Assembly (NCBI RefSeq): GCF_001305855.1
Contig: NZ_LIXZ01000003.1
Coordinates: 186,001-250,000 of the forward strand
Direction of reading: 5' to 3'
DNA from: Rossellomorea vietnamensis
Lineage (GTDB): Bacteria; Bacillota; Bacilli; Bacillales; Bacillaceae_B
DNA: 64,000 nucleotides
Shown here in pieces: positions 9,187-17,834 of the stretch (positions are counted from its first letter, which is position 1; every line of letters starts with the position of its first letter). The notes below the pieces were generated by a model. That model had not been told where the DNA came from. It ran no database searches and saw only the letters and a list, made by a program, of their open reading frames with translations. A program made the position numbers and the translations under genes.

Positions 9187-10302
9187 TTATAGGTTTCCTC
9201 TGCGTTCCTGTTCACGCTCGATGGATTCGAATAGTGCTTTAAAGTTTCCTTCGCCGAATCCTCTTGCCCCTTTACGCTGGATCACTTCGATGAATAGTGT
9301 AGGACGATCAACGATTGGCTTCGTGAAAATTTGAAGCAGATACCCTTCGTCATCCCGGTCTACTAAAATATTCAACTCTTTAATTTGCGAAATCTCTTCA
9401 TCGATTTCACCTACACGCTCTGAGAGCATTTCGTAGTAGGAATCCGGAGTGTTTAAGAACTCCACTCCATTTTCCTTAAGGATCCCGACTGTCTTCACAA
9501 TATCCTCTGTCAGGATGGCAATATGTTGCACTCCTGGACCACCATAGAACTCAAGATACTCCTGGATTTGTGATTTGCGTTTTCCTTCAGCAGGTTCATT
9601 GATCGGGAACTTGATGCGGCCGCCGTTATGCATGACCTTGGACATCAGGGCAGAATATTCGGTTGTAATGTCTTCATTCGTGAAGTGACGCATTTCCTTG
9701 AAGCCCATCACTTTTTCGTAGTATTCCACCCACTCTTCCATGCGCTCCACGTTTCCGACGACGTGGTCGACAGCGATGATGCCCGCATCTTCATTTTTGA
9801 GAGCAGTATCATATTTTTCAAAGCCAGGCATGAAAATCCCTCTGTAATCCTTACGTTCCACTAGTGTATGGATCGTATCCCCATATGTACCGATCACGGC
9901 TTTCTTCACTTTTCCCTGATCATCTTCGAGTGTTGAAGGAGGCATGATTTCAATCGCACCCTGTTCCACGGCTCCATTGTAAGCCTTTTCAACATCATCC
10001 ACGACAAGGGCGATGTCTTTGATGCCGTCTCCGTGTTTCTTCACGAATTGGGATACCCGGCTTCCTTCGTGCAGACTTCCTGTAATGAGCAATCTTACTT
10101 TGTTTTGTTGCAGTACATAGGATACCGTGTCGCGATTGCCCGTTTCTAGTCCTGAATAGGCAACGGTCTTAAAGCCGAATGCTGTACAGAAGAAGTGGGC
10201 TGCCTGCTTTGCATTCCCTGTATAGTACTCTAAATAGTCTACATCCCTTACCGGGAAGACCTCTTCTACCTTAGCCTGCTTTTTTGCCACGTTCTCTTGC
10301 AT
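9187..10302 (-). CDS. hpd: 4-hydroxyphenylpyruvate dioxygenase
   Basis: A 371-residue two-domain vicinal oxygen chelate enzyme that converts 4-hydroxyphenylpyruvate to homogentisate. The N-terminal domain starts at DVDYLEYYTGNAKQAAHFF. The C-terminal domain carries the iron ligands: His in AVDHVVGNVERMEEWV, His in GPGVQHIAILTEDIV, and Glu in RPTLFIEVIQR, with GYLLQIFTKPI between. It is first in the tyrosine operon, behind its own promoter, and lies 120 nt downstream of the dihydrolipoyl dehydrogenase gene. Confidence 0.96.
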   Translation of the reverse strand: MQENVAKKQAKVEEVFPVRDVDYLEYYTGNAKQAAHFFCTAFGFKTVAYSGLETGNRDTVSYVLQQNKVRLLITGSLHEGSRVSQFVKKHGDGIKDIALVVDDVEKAYNGAVEQGAIEIMPPSTLEDDQGKVKKAVIGTYGDTIHTLVERKDYRGIFMPGFEKYDTALKNEDAGIIAVDHVVGNVERMEEWVEYYEKVMGFKEMRHFTNEDITTEYSALMSKVMHNGGRIKFPINEPAEGKRKSQIQEYLEFYGGPGVQHIAILTEDIVKTVGILKENGVEFLNTPDSYYEMLSERVGEIDEEISQIKELNILVDRDDEGYLLQIFTKPIVDRPTLFIEVIQRKGARGFGEGNFKALFESIEREQERRGNL

Positions 10303-10326
10303 ATTAACCCCTCCATTAAACGTTAG

Positions 10327-10341
10327 TATATTCTGAATATT
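10327..10341. promoter_or_regulatory. CodY-like palindrome at the hpd promoter
   Basis: TATATTCTGAATATT is a near-perfect palindrome and differs from the CodY consensus at three positions. It directly follows the -10 element in the direction of transcription. An isolated ACGTTA half-site (10320-10325) lies next to it, but no second half-site at 11 bp. Confidence 0.35.
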
Positions 10342-10370
10342 ATATTAAATAGTTTCACAGGACTTCTCAA
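10342..10370 (-). promoter_or_regulatory. SigA-type promoter of hpd
   Basis: On the minus strand TTGAGA (10365-10370) is followed after 17 nt by TAATAT (10342-10347). The predicted start is near 10335, about 33 nt before the hpd ATG. Confidence 0.65.
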
Positions 10371-10422
10371 GAGCGGCTAGTAAAGCTTAGACGCTTCTCT
10401 GTGATGAAGTCCGTCCCTCTTT

Positions 10423-11850
10423 TTATCTCGCTGGTTCCTTTTTTCGGGGAGGCATATGTACAGCATCCCCCTTTAATCCTTCTACTGCTTCGAGCATGGT
10501 CTCATTCATGCTTGGGTGGGGATAGAGGGGAAAGCGAAAGTCCTCATCCCTCGCTGCCATTTCTAGTCCCATTACACCTGCAGTGATCAGCTCGCCCGCG
10601 CCCATTCCCATCATATGGACACCTAGGATGATATCCGTTTCACTGTCTGACACGACTTTGACGAATCCGTCCTTCTCCTCTGTAAGCTGGGCGTACCCAT
10701 TTCCTCTGACGGGGTTCTCACTCACTGTGACCGAATAGCCCTGCCTCTCTGCTTCCTCTTCTGTAAGGCCCACGTACGCCATCGGAGGACTCATCTGTAC
10801 CACCGTAGGCACAAACCGCAGATCCACCTCTACCGGAAGTCCCGCCATGGCCTCTGCAACCGCCTTCCCCTGCTTGATCGCCTTCACTGCGAGGGACGGA
10901 CCTTCCGTCACATCCCCGATCGCCCAAATATGGGGAATGGAGGTCCGTCCCTCCCGATCTGTCTGGATATAGCCCTCGTCGGTTATTTCCATCCGGAGAC
11001 GGTCGAGACCAAGTTCTGATAGGTTCGGTTTCACTTGTCCGGTCACGACAAAGTGAGAGCCTTCGACGGAGACCGTTTCTCCGTTTTCTTTTTCGATCTC
11101 AGCGATGACATGTCCGTCCCTTTTGCAGGCTTTTTTCAGCACGCAATTTTTGATGACACTGATTTTTTGTTTTTTGAACTGCCTGGACAATTCTTTAGCC
11201 AGGGAGGTATCGAGTGCTAATTCTTCACTCAAGATTAACGTGACACGACTTCCCAATGTTGTGAAAACGGACGCAATCTCCAATGAAATATAATCTGCAC
11301 CATATACGATCAGTTCCCGGGGAATCTCCTCCAGCTCAAAAACCTGTCTTTCCTTCAGGACAGTACCCCCATCGAAGATGATTTCATCCGGGTAGTGAAA
11401 TTCTCCACCTGTCGCCACGATCGCCTCTTTAAAATTAAGAAGACTGAACTCATGACCATTTTCGACCCCTATACGGGATTCTGACAGAAAGGATGCCGTC
11501 CCTTTTACGATTTCCACCATATTCGCTTTACAGAGGGATTCCACACCGCTTCTGAGCTGGGTGATTTTTTTATGTTTATAGTGTTGAAGAGTCGCAAGGT
11601 TTGCTTCTACTTCCCCAAACTCCATTCCCATTTCCTTCAGGTGTTTCGTCTTTTTGAATTCCTGGGCAAAATGGGTGAATACCTTTGACGGGATGCATCC
11701 CTTATTTAAACAGGTCCCCCCAAGAGCCTCCCGTTCGATCAGCGTGACGTGTCTACCGAGGCCGGCTGCTCTGATCGCTGCGTGATAGCCGCCTGGACCT
11801 CCTCCGATGACAACAACGTCTTTTTCTTCTGTAATTTCTCCCACTACCAT
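10423..11850 (-). CDS. Dihydrolipoyl dehydrogenase (E3) of a 2-oxoacid dehydrogenase complex
   Basis: A 475-residue FAD disulfide oxidoreductase that reoxidises dihydrolipoyl groups with NAD. Seen: N-terminal FAD motif VVIGGGPGGYHAAIRAA, redox disulfide GGTCLNKGCIPSK, a central nucleotide-binding domain, IWAIGDVT, and the C-terminal catalytic-base region HPHPSMNE. The gene abuts E2 without spacing and closes the thioesterase-PheDH-E1-E2 operon. It probably serves this complex, though E3 proteins are often shared between complexes. Confidence 0.93.
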   Translation of the reverse strand: MVVGEITEEKDVVVIGGGPGGYHAAIRAAGLGRHVTLIEREALGGTCLNKGCIPSKVFTHFAQEFKKTKHLKEMGMEFGEVEANLATLQHYKHKKITQLRSGVESLCKANMVEIVKGTASFLSESRIGVENGHEFSLLNFKEAIVATGGEFHYPDEIIFDGGTVLKERQVFELEEIPRELIVYGADYISLEIASVFTTLGSRVTLILSEELALDTSLAKELSRQFKKQKISVIKNCVLKKACKRDGHVIAEIEKENGETVSVEGSHFVVTGQVKPNLSELGLDRLRMEITDEGYIQTDREGRTSIPHIWAIGDVTEGPSLAVKAIKQGKAVAEAMAGLPVEVDLRFVPTVVQMSPPMAYVGLTEEEAERQGYSVTVSENPVRGNGYAQLTEEKDGFVKVVSDSETDIILGVHMMGMGAGELITAGVMGLEMAARDEDFRFPLYPHPSMNETMLEAVEGLKGDAVHMPPRKKEPAR

Positions 11851-13029
11851 TTACATCAACTCCAAAAGCATGGATTGAGGCTCTTCAATCAAATCTCTTA
11901 AACGATTCGTGAACGTCACGGCCGTACCGCCATCCGCCACTCTGTGATCAAATGACATGGATACATTCATCATGGAGCGGACGACAATTTCGTCCTTATC
12001 ATTCACCATCGGACGCTTCTTCGTTTTATGAAAGGCGACGAGGGCCACTTCCGGTTCGTTAATGATCGGAGTGGCTCCGATCGAACCGTTCAACGGGCCG
12101 ACATTGCTGACCGTGAAGGTACCTCCTTTGATCTCTTTCATCGCAAGCTTGCCTTCCTGCGCCTTAACGGTGAGCGCCTTCATTTCAGCCTGGATTTCTT
12201 TCATCGTTTTCCCTTCCACCCCTTTGATGACAGGGACGATCAGACCTTCATCTGTATCGACTGCGATACCGATATTATGCTGGGATTGAAGCTTGACGCA
12301 CTCTTCTTCTTCATTGAGGCGTGCATTGAAGATCGGGAACTCTTTTAAACAAACAGAAAGGGCTTTGACAAAATACGCCCCCATGGAAATGGACTGGCCG
12401 CACCGTTTCATCGTATCTTTCCAGACTAATAGATTCGTTACGTCGATTTCTTCAAAATGAGTACAATGCGGAATCGTTCTGAGCGACTGTGACATTTTGG
12501 AAGCGATCTGTTTTCTTCTGCCCCGGAAAGGGATGGTGTGACCGGTGTGCTCTTCAGTAGTCACTTGAACAGTGGCCACACGTTCTTCCTCGGGTTTAGG
12601 AGGCGGCCCGACTTCCCCTTTCATATAGAGGAGAACATCTTCATCGACAATTCTCCCCCCTGCTCCGGAACCGACCACTTCTTCTATGTTGATCCCATTT
12701 TCCCTTGCGATTTTTCTCGTATACGGGGAAGCAAGGATCCTTTTCTTCTTCGAGACCTGGGTCGTTTGGGGAACAGTACGGCGGGTTGCCTCACTATGTT
12801 CCTTTTCCATCAACAGGACCGTCGATCCAACGGGAATCGTCTCACCTTCATTTACGGTGAATTCCTTGATCACACCTGAAAAAGGTGCCGGGATCTCCGC
12901 CGTCATTTTATCTGTTTGTACCTCTACAAGTGGTTGATCCGCTCTCACGACATCCCCCACTTTCACAAGAAAGTGATTGATGTTGGCTTCTGTCATCCCT
13001 TCCCCTATATCATGAAGCTTAACTTCCAT
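11851..13029 (-). CDS. Lipoyl acyltransferase (E2) of a 2-oxoacid dehydrogenase complex
   Basis: A 392-residue E2. Domains in order: one lipoyl domain with the lipoyl lysine in VQTDKMTAEIPAP (about residue 43); a linker; the E3-binding domain ASPYTRKIARENGINI...GSGAGGRIVDEDV (about 100-135); and the catalytic domain ending in MSFDHRVADGG, which has the HxxxDG motif. It transfers the acyl group made by E1 to CoA. It resembles branched-chain E2 proteins (BkdB); the acyl specificity is not readable. The operon context suggests arylacetyl groups (inference). Confidence 0.9.
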   Translation of the reverse strand: MEVKLHDIGEGMTEANINHFLVKVGDVVRADQPLVEVQTDKMTAEIPAPFSGVIKEFTVNEGETIPVGSTVLLMEKEHSEATRRTVPQTTQVSKKKRILASPYTRKIARENGINIEEVVGSGAGGRIVDEDVLLYMKGEVGPPPKPEEERVATVQVTTEEHTGHTIPFRGRRKQIASKMSQSLRTIPHCTHFEEIDVTNLLVWKDTMKRCGQSISMGAYFVKALSVCLKEFPIFNARLNEEEECVKLQSQHNIGIAVDTDEGLIVPVIKGVEGKTMKEIQAEMKALTVKAQEGKLAMKEIKGGTFTVSNVGPLNGSIGATPIINEPEVALVAFHKTKKRPMVNDKDEIVVRSMMNVSMSFDHRVADGGTAVTFTNRLRDLIEEPQSMLLELM

Positions 13030-13044
13030 GGACTCCCTCCTTGT

Positions 13045-14049
13045 CTAATAGCGTGCCACTCTCTCCACTGCAGCAAGCACTCGTTTACTGTCAGGCAAAT
13101 AGAAATCTTCAAATCCGAAATACGGAACAGGCGTATCAAATCCTGTCACGCGTTCTGTAGGCGCTTTTTGATATAAAAAGGATTTGTCATTGATGATCGC
13201 CAGTACATCATTTCCAACCCCACCCGTTGCATGGGCTTCATGGACGATGACCGTTCTCCCTGTCTTCTGGACAGAGTTTGAGATCAGATCTTTATCAAGA
13301 GGATAGAGAGTTCTAAGATCGAGTACCTCGCAGGAGATCCCTTTTTCACTCGCTTCTTTCGCTGCATCCTCGGCAACCTTCACCATCGCTCCCCACGCAA
13401 TGATCGTGACATCCTCACCCTCTGTCACTACCTTGCCCTTCCCGATTTCCACGGTGTATTTCTCTTCCGGCACTTCCTCTTTGGAGGACCGGTAACATCG
13501 CATAGGCTCAAGGAACAGGACGGGATCGGGGTCTTCGATCGCCGCAATCAGAAGACCTTTGGCATCGTACGGCGTTGCCGGACAAACCACTTTGATTCCC
13601 GGCATATGAGTGAAGAGTGCCTCTGTACTATCGGAGTGGATTTCAGGTGCGCGTACCCCCGCCCCATAGGGAGCCCTGATGACCATTGGACAGCTGAAAT
13701 GTCCGAGTGTCCGTGCACGTATCCTTGATGCATGAGTCATGATCTGCTCGTAGGCAGGATATATGAATCCTAAAAACTGGACCTCGGTCACAGGACGAAA
13801 CCCGTTCAACCCCATCCCGATTGCGGCACCGATAAATCCTGCTTCACTTAAAGGTGTGTCAAGAACCCGGTCTTCCCCAAATTCCTGTTGCAGGCCATCC
13901 GTCGCCCTGAACACACCGCCATTGGTACCGATATCCTCACCCATTAACAGGACATCGTCATTTTCCGCAAGCATCACTCTCATCGCATCCGTGATGGCCT
14001 GAACCATCGTCAACGTCTTCATTTTCGTTAAGGTGTTCATTCTACTCAC
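13045..14049 (-). CDS. 2-oxoacid dehydrogenase E1 beta subunit
   Basis: A 334-residue transketolase-like beta chain that forms the ThDP site with E1alpha. Typical blocks are LMGEDIGTNGGVFRATDGL, TPLSEAGFIGAAIGMGLNG, GAGVRAPEIHSDSTEALF and HEAHATGGVGNDVLA. The start overlaps the E1alpha end by 8 nt, consistent with equal synthesis of the two chains. Bacillus pyruvate and branched-chain beta chains look alike, so substrate cannot be assigned from this chain. Confidence 0.92.
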   Translation of the reverse strand: MSRMNTLTKMKTLTMVQAITDAMRVMLAENDDVLLMGEDIGTNGGVFRATDGLQQEFGEDRVLDTPLSEAGFIGAAIGMGLNGFRPVTEVQFLGFIYPAYEQIMTHASRIRARTLGHFSCPMVIRAPYGAGVRAPEIHSDSTEALFTHMPGIKVVCPATPYDAKGLLIAAIEDPDPVLFLEPMRCYRSSKEEVPEEKYTVEIGKGKVVTEGEDVTIIAWGAMVKVAEDAAKEASEKGISCEVLDLRTLYPLDKDLISNSVQKTGRTVIVHEAHATGGVGNDVLAIINDKSFLYQKAPTERVTGFDTPVPYFGFEDFYLPDSKRVLAAVERVARY

Positions 14050-15106
14050 CTCTCAATTGCTCAAGGAGCTTTTCTTTTTGTTCCTGGATGGTCCACGTCG
14101 GAGTGGCAAACACATAATCGAAGATCAAGCTCGGATCTGCGGCTGGGTAAGCTTCCAGTTCGTCGACGGCAAGGTCCACTTCCTTTGTACATTCCTTTTG
14201 AACAGAAGCCTTCCATTCCGCGTCAAGCCAGCCCCTTAGCTCCATGTATTTTGTTAAGCGATCGACAGGGTCATTCTCCTTACGCCGCGAATCGCTTTCC
14301 TGCTGATCACGGTACTTCGTCGGGTCATCGGCTGTCGTATGGGCACCGTATCTCCACGTCACGGACTCGATCAAGGTAGGTCCGTCCCCGTTTCGTGCCC
14401 TCTCCAATGCGTTCAGTGTTTCAAAATAAACCGCAAAAATATCATTGCCGTCGATTCGGACGCTTGGGATATCGTAGGCGAGTGCTTTCTGGGCAATGGT
14501 TTTCGTTTTCATTTGTTTGTGCATGGGAACAGATATGGCATACTGATTATTTTGATTGAAGAAGACGACCGGAGCCCCCCACACGCTTGCCAGATTCAAG
14601 CCTTCATGAAAGTCCCCTTCAGAAGTGGCACCGTCGCCAAAGTAGACAATGGATGCATTACGTGTCCCTTTTCTCTTTTCGGCAAAAGCTGCCCCTACCG
14701 CGTGGGGAAGCTGAGTCGCAATCGGGATGCCCGGGGTGAAGATGTTCTTACCTTCAGGAGGCACACAGCCTTCATTCCTCCCTTTCCAGAAAAGCAGGAT
14801 GTGGAGGAGCGAATGGCCGAACGTCATGGTCGCACCATGGTCCCGATAGGACGGGAATAACCAGTCTTTATCTTCCAGGGCCAGGGCACTCCCGACCTGG
14901 GATGCTTCCTGTCCTTCATATGGTGCATACGTCCCGATCCGCCCCTGACGCTGCAGGCTAACGGCTTTACGGTCGAAGGTGCGGATCCTGATGAGATGCC
15001 GGTAAAAGGTGCGGGCTAAGTCCTCTGTAATCAGCTTTTCATATTGATTTTGAACCAGTTGTCCTTGTTGGTCCATGACTCGGACCAGTTGAAATTCCTC
15101 GATCAT
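14042..15106 (-). CDS. 2-oxoacid dehydrogenase E1 alpha subunit
   Basis: A 354-residue ThDP-binding alpha chain. The ThDP motif is GDGATSEGDFHEGLN followed by FFNQNNQYAIS (about residues 165-200); the phosphorylation-loop region RYGAHTTADDPTKYR is also present. In general sequence it looks more like PdhA than like the branched-chain BkdAA (an impression, not an alignment score). The linked gene is phenylalanine dehydrogenase and no ptb/buk genes are present, so phenylpyruvate or a related aryl-2-oxo acid is my inferred substrate. Start follows AGAGGTGATGAA. Confidence 0.9.
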   Translation of the reverse strand: MIEEFQLVRVMDQQGQLVQNQYEKLITEDLARTFYRHLIRIRTFDRKAVSLQRQGRIGTYAPYEGQEASQVGSALALEDKDWLFPSYRDHGATMTFGHSLLHILLFWKGRNEGCVPPEGKNIFTPGIPIATQLPHAVGAAFAEKRKGTRNASIVYFGDGATSEGDFHEGLNLASVWGAPVVFFNQNNQYAISVPMHKQMKTKTIAQKALAYDIPSVRIDGNDIFAVYFETLNALERARNGDGPTLIESVTWRYGAHTTADDPTKYRDQQESDSRRKENDPVDRLTKYMELRGWLDAEWKASVQKECTKEVDLAVDELEAYPAADPSLIFDYVFATPTWTIQEQKEKLLEQLRGE

Positions 15107-15178
15107 TTCATCACCTCTTGTGGTACATTATTGGTAAAGATTTGAGATATTCATGTTTTTATGGAAGAATACCTGTAT

Positions 15179-16348
15179 TTACGTTCTCACCGCCCATTTC
15201 GGACGCTTCGCATGAGAGAAGAAGCTGTTTCTTCTCGTGCGTGCGTGAATCCGGTCCTCGCAGAAACGGTTGGCCGCTTCCACCGTGGTCATATGCTGAT
15301 TTTCTGACTGCAGATAGATGTTTTGAAGGCTGTTGTAGATGGCACTCGTTTTTTGAAGGACCCGTTCTTTGTTCGGTTCATATAATTCGTCCGCCACCTG
15401 GATCAGTCCGCCGGCATTGACGATGTAGTCAGGTGCGTACAGGATCCCTTTTTCGTGCAGCTTCAAACCATGTGATAGATCTAATAATTGGTTGTTGGCA
15501 GAACCCACGACCGCTTTTACTTTCAGCTGATCCACCGTGTGATCGTTAATGACTCCCCCGATGGCACACGGAACGAAGACATCCGCATCGACAGAATAAA
15601 TTTCTTCTCCCGATACGACCTTTATGGCCGCTCCCATGCTTTTCGCTTTCGCAACCAGCTGATCGATTGACCTTTGGCTGATATCAGTTACATACAGGTC
15701 TGCTCCCTCTTCCAGCAGTCGTTCGGCTACTTTGAACCCGACCTTCCCGAGTCCCTGAATGGCGTAGCTTTTCCCGTGAAGGTCTTTCGAGCCCCATACG
15801 TTTTGGTTTGTCGCCTGCAAGCCATTAATCACGCCCATGGCAGTCGGGATGGATGAATCACCGCTCCCTCCGTACTCTTCATTGACGCCGACGATACAAT
15901 TGGTCTCTTTCAGGGCATACACGAAATCTTCAGGCGTGGTCCCCATGTCCGTCCCTGTATAGAATCTTCCGTTTAGGGATTCAACGAATTGACCGAAGGC
16001 ACGGAACAGTTCCGGATGTTTATCTGTTTCCGGATCTCCGATTATGACCGCCTTCCCGCCACCGAAGTCCACGTCGGCTGCGGCACATTTATACGTCATG
16101 CCTTTGGATAGGCGCAGGACGTCCTCAAGCGCTTCGTCCACTGATGCATACGGTCTCATGCGGCATCCGCCAAGAGCTGGTCCAAGAGTGGTATTATGTA
16201 TGGCGATGATGGCTTTAAGCCCTGTTTCTTCATCGTTGCAAAATACGACTTGTTCATGGTTTTGTATTCTCTGGAACATATCCATTTCATTTCCCCCTAC
16301 AAGCTCTCTGTTTGTAACCGCTTTCAATTCAGTCGATACTTTAGACAC
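15179..16348 (-). CDS. pdh: Phenylalanine dehydrogenase
   Basis: A 389-residue NAD-dependent amino acid dehydrogenase that reversibly deaminates L-phenylalanine to phenylpyruvate. The glycine-rich catalytic block GPALGGCRM and lysines in [22 protein letters not shown] are of the Glu/Leu/Phe/Val family. [14 protein letters not shown] and the C-terminal [15 protein letters not shown] match what I recall of Bacillus and Lysinibacillus phenylalanine dehydrogenases rather than leucine dehydrogenases. NAD fold: [15 protein letters not shown]. Start GTG follows AAAAGGAGG. It lies second in the operon, 39 nt after the thioesterase. Confidence 0.88.
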   Translation of the reverse strand: MSKVSTELKAVTNRELVGGNEMDMFQRIQNHEQVVFCNDEETGLKAIIAIHNTTLGPALGGCRMRPYASVDEALEDVLRLSKGMTYKCAAADVDFGGGKAVIIGDPETDKHPELFRAFGQFVESLNGRFYTGTDMGTTPEDFVYALKETNCIVGVNEEYGGSGDSSIPTAMGVINGLQATNQNVWGSKDLHGKSYAIQGLGKVGFKVAERLLEEGADLYVTDISQRSIDQLVAKAKSMGAAIKVVSGEEIYSVDADVFVPCAIGGVINDHTVDQLKVKAVVGSANNQLLDLSHGLKLHEKGILYAPDYIVNAGGLIQVADELYEPNKERVLQKTSAIYNSLQNIYLQSENQHMTTVEAANRFCEDRIHARTRRNSFFSHAKRPKWAVRT

Positions 16349-16386
16349 TGTGCTTCCTCCTTTTACTACTAGCTTACTAAATGGAT

Positions 16387-16782
16387 CTAGCTCTCTTGTA
16401 TTCTCTCTTTAATTTTCTCTTTGGGTAATACCACTTGCTTCACTTCACCTATTCCAATGAGTCTGTCATTCTCTCGATCTCTGACAGTCACTTCGGTTAC
16501 GATGACATTTCGTTCATATTCAATAACGTTCGCTCTGATTTCAAGATGGGAACCTGTTTTCGCCGGCGCCACATGTTGGGCGTTCACCTTTGCCCCCATT
16601 CCTTCTTCGTGATCTTCCAAATAGGGTAGAATGACTTTCCTGGATGCCCACTCCATGTGATACACCATCGACACCGTTGAATACGCGGGATGAACCACAC
16701 TTCCTTCGAACTGGGCATACATGCCGGGGGTGACTTCAGTCGTAATGACGGCTGTATGTCCTACTGCTAATCCAGACTTCAT
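16387..16782 (-). CDS. FlK-like hot-dog thioesterase
   Basis: A 131-residue single hot-dog-domain protein similar to the fluoroacetyl-CoA thioesterase (FlK) family. The triad positions are visible as Thr in [14 protein letters not shown], Glu at the end of that segment, and His in [12 protein letters not shown]. It should hydrolyse an acyl-CoA thioester. As first gene of a Phe/phenylacetyl-CoA operon it may relieve CoA trapping, the task PaaI performs in other organisms; no separate PaaI thioesterase is seen in the window (inference). Start follows AAAGGGGGG. Confidence 0.8.
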   Translation of the reverse strand: MKSGLAVGHTAVITTEVTPGMYAQFEGSVVHPAYSTVSMVYHMEWASRKVILPYLEDHEEGMGAKVNAQHVAPAKTGSHLEIRANVIEYERNVIVTEVTVRDRENDRLIGIGEVKQVVLPKEKIKERIQES

Positions 16783-16825
16783 TGCTTTCCCCCCTTTAAA
16801 CCAACGAATAATACATTTTTATATA

Positions 16826-16843
16826 ACGTTAATTCAACGATAT
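16826..16843 (+). promoter_or_regulatory. Putative PaaX operator, thioesterase-pdh operon
   Basis: ACGTTAATTCAACGATAT. The two ACG half-sites are 11 bp apart. It lies directly downstream of, and touches, the -10 region of the promoter, an ideal place for repression. Same element as at 19936, 22128, 30793 and 32213. Confidence 0.7.
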
Positions 16844-16871
16844 AATAACATTTTGTTTTATAAATAGTCAA
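16842..16871 (-). promoter_or_regulatory. Promoter of the thioesterase-pdh-E1-E2-E3 operon
   Basis: On the minus strand TTGACT (16866-16871) is followed by TATTAT (16842-16847) at 18-nt spacing. The same TATTGACTATTT -35 block occurs at the ABC importer promoter near 19976, and both have the operator at the same relative place. Confidence 0.65.
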
Positions 16872-16918
16872 TAAATTGTTAAAATATTTAAAATATTATA
16901 TTAATATAGGTTATGCAT

Positions 16919-16954
16919 AGGGACGGACTTCCGCATCGCGGAAGGTCCGTCCCT
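16919..16954. repeat. GGGACGGAC hairpin element
   Basis: An inverted repeat: AGGGACGGACTTCCGC pairs with GCGGAAGGTCCGTCCCT. It lies between the importer terminator and the thioesterase promoter. A close relative is at 48711-48750, and single arms are at about 10408, 21160 and 61443. Confidence 0.7.
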
Positions 16955-16968
16955 CACTCTATTAACGC

Positions 16969-17003
16969 AAAAAAGCAACGGAACCAAAGTCCCGTTGCTT
17001 TTT
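16969..17003 (-). terminator. Terminator after the ABC importer operon
   Basis: AAAAAGCAACGG (16970-16981) pairs with CCGTTGCTTTTT (16992-17003). It has T-runs on both strands and may be bidirectional. It closes the importer genes 30 nt after the ATPase stop. Confidence 0.85.
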
Positions 17004-17030
17004 ACAGAAGGTTGTTCATTTTTTATCAGC

Positions 17031-17834
17031 CTATGAAAGAAGGGCACGGTCACTTGCCAGTTGACTGCCTCGGATCCTCTGGAATTCATGGAGCAGTCCT
17101 TCGACGGTGAGATGCTTCTTCTGTTCTTCATTCACTTCAAGGATGATCTGTCCCTTATCCATCATGATCAGACGATTCCCGAGATCCAGCGCCTGCTGCA
17201 TATTATGGGTGACCATCAAGGTAGTGAGCTTGTACTTCTCCACAATCTCTTTTGTCAGGTTCGTAATCAGATCCGCACGTGCCGGATCAAGGGCAGCCGT
17301 ATGTTCATCCAGCAGTAGGATCGATGGCTCTGTGAAGGTCGCCATCAGGAGGGAAAGGGCCTGCCGTTCTCCACCCGACAATAATCCTACCTTGGCATTC
17401 AGGCGGTTTTCAAGTCCGAGATGAAGGGTTTCAAGTACTTCTTTAAAGAACACTTTCCGTTTTTTCGTGACCCCCATTTTAAAGGTCCTCGTCCGGTTCC
17501 GTGAATACGCCATGGCCAGGTTCTCTTCTATGGTCATTGATGGCGCCGTCCCTGCCATGGGGTCCTGGAATACTCGGCCGATCAGCTTTGAACGTTTATA
17601 CTCAGATACCTTCGATACTTCGTGATCATCAATCAACACATTTCCGACATCGGGAAGCAGGACCCCTGATACGATATTCATCAGTGTCGATTTCCCGGCA
17701 CCGTTACTCCCGATGACCGTGACGAAATCACCTGGTTTCAGAGAGAGCTGAATATCATCTAGGGCGATTTTCTCATCCGGCGTCCCTTCATTGAATACTT
17801 TATGAATTCGATTTAATTGTAACACCGCCATCAC
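17031..17834 (-). CDS. ABC transporter ATP-binding protein (TrpZ/aromatic importer type)
   Basis: A 267-residue ATPase. Walker A GSNGAGKSTLM (about residues 38-48), signature LLSGGERQAL, Walker B SILLLDEHTAALD with catalytic Glu, and switch His in MVTHNM. It energises the importer formed with the next two upstream genes, which it overlaps by 35 nt. The ATPase class fits systems with a PF04392-type binding protein, some of which import tryptophan or tyrosine. The exact start is uncertain: GTG at 17834 or ATG at 17831. Confidence 0.88.
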   Translation of the reverse strand: MMAVLQLNRIHKVFNEGTPDEKIALDDIQLSLKPGDFVTVIGSNGAGKSTLMNIVSGVLLPDVGNVLIDDHEVSKVSEYKRSKLIGRVFQDPMAGTAPSMTIEENLAMAYSRNRTRTFKMGVTKKRKVFFKEVLETLHLGLENRLNAKVGLLSGGERQALSLLMATFTEPSILLLDEHTAALDPARADLITNLTKEIVEKYKLTTLMVTHNMQQALDLGNRLIMMDKGQIILEVNEEQKKHLTVEGLLHEFQRIRGSQLASDRALLS

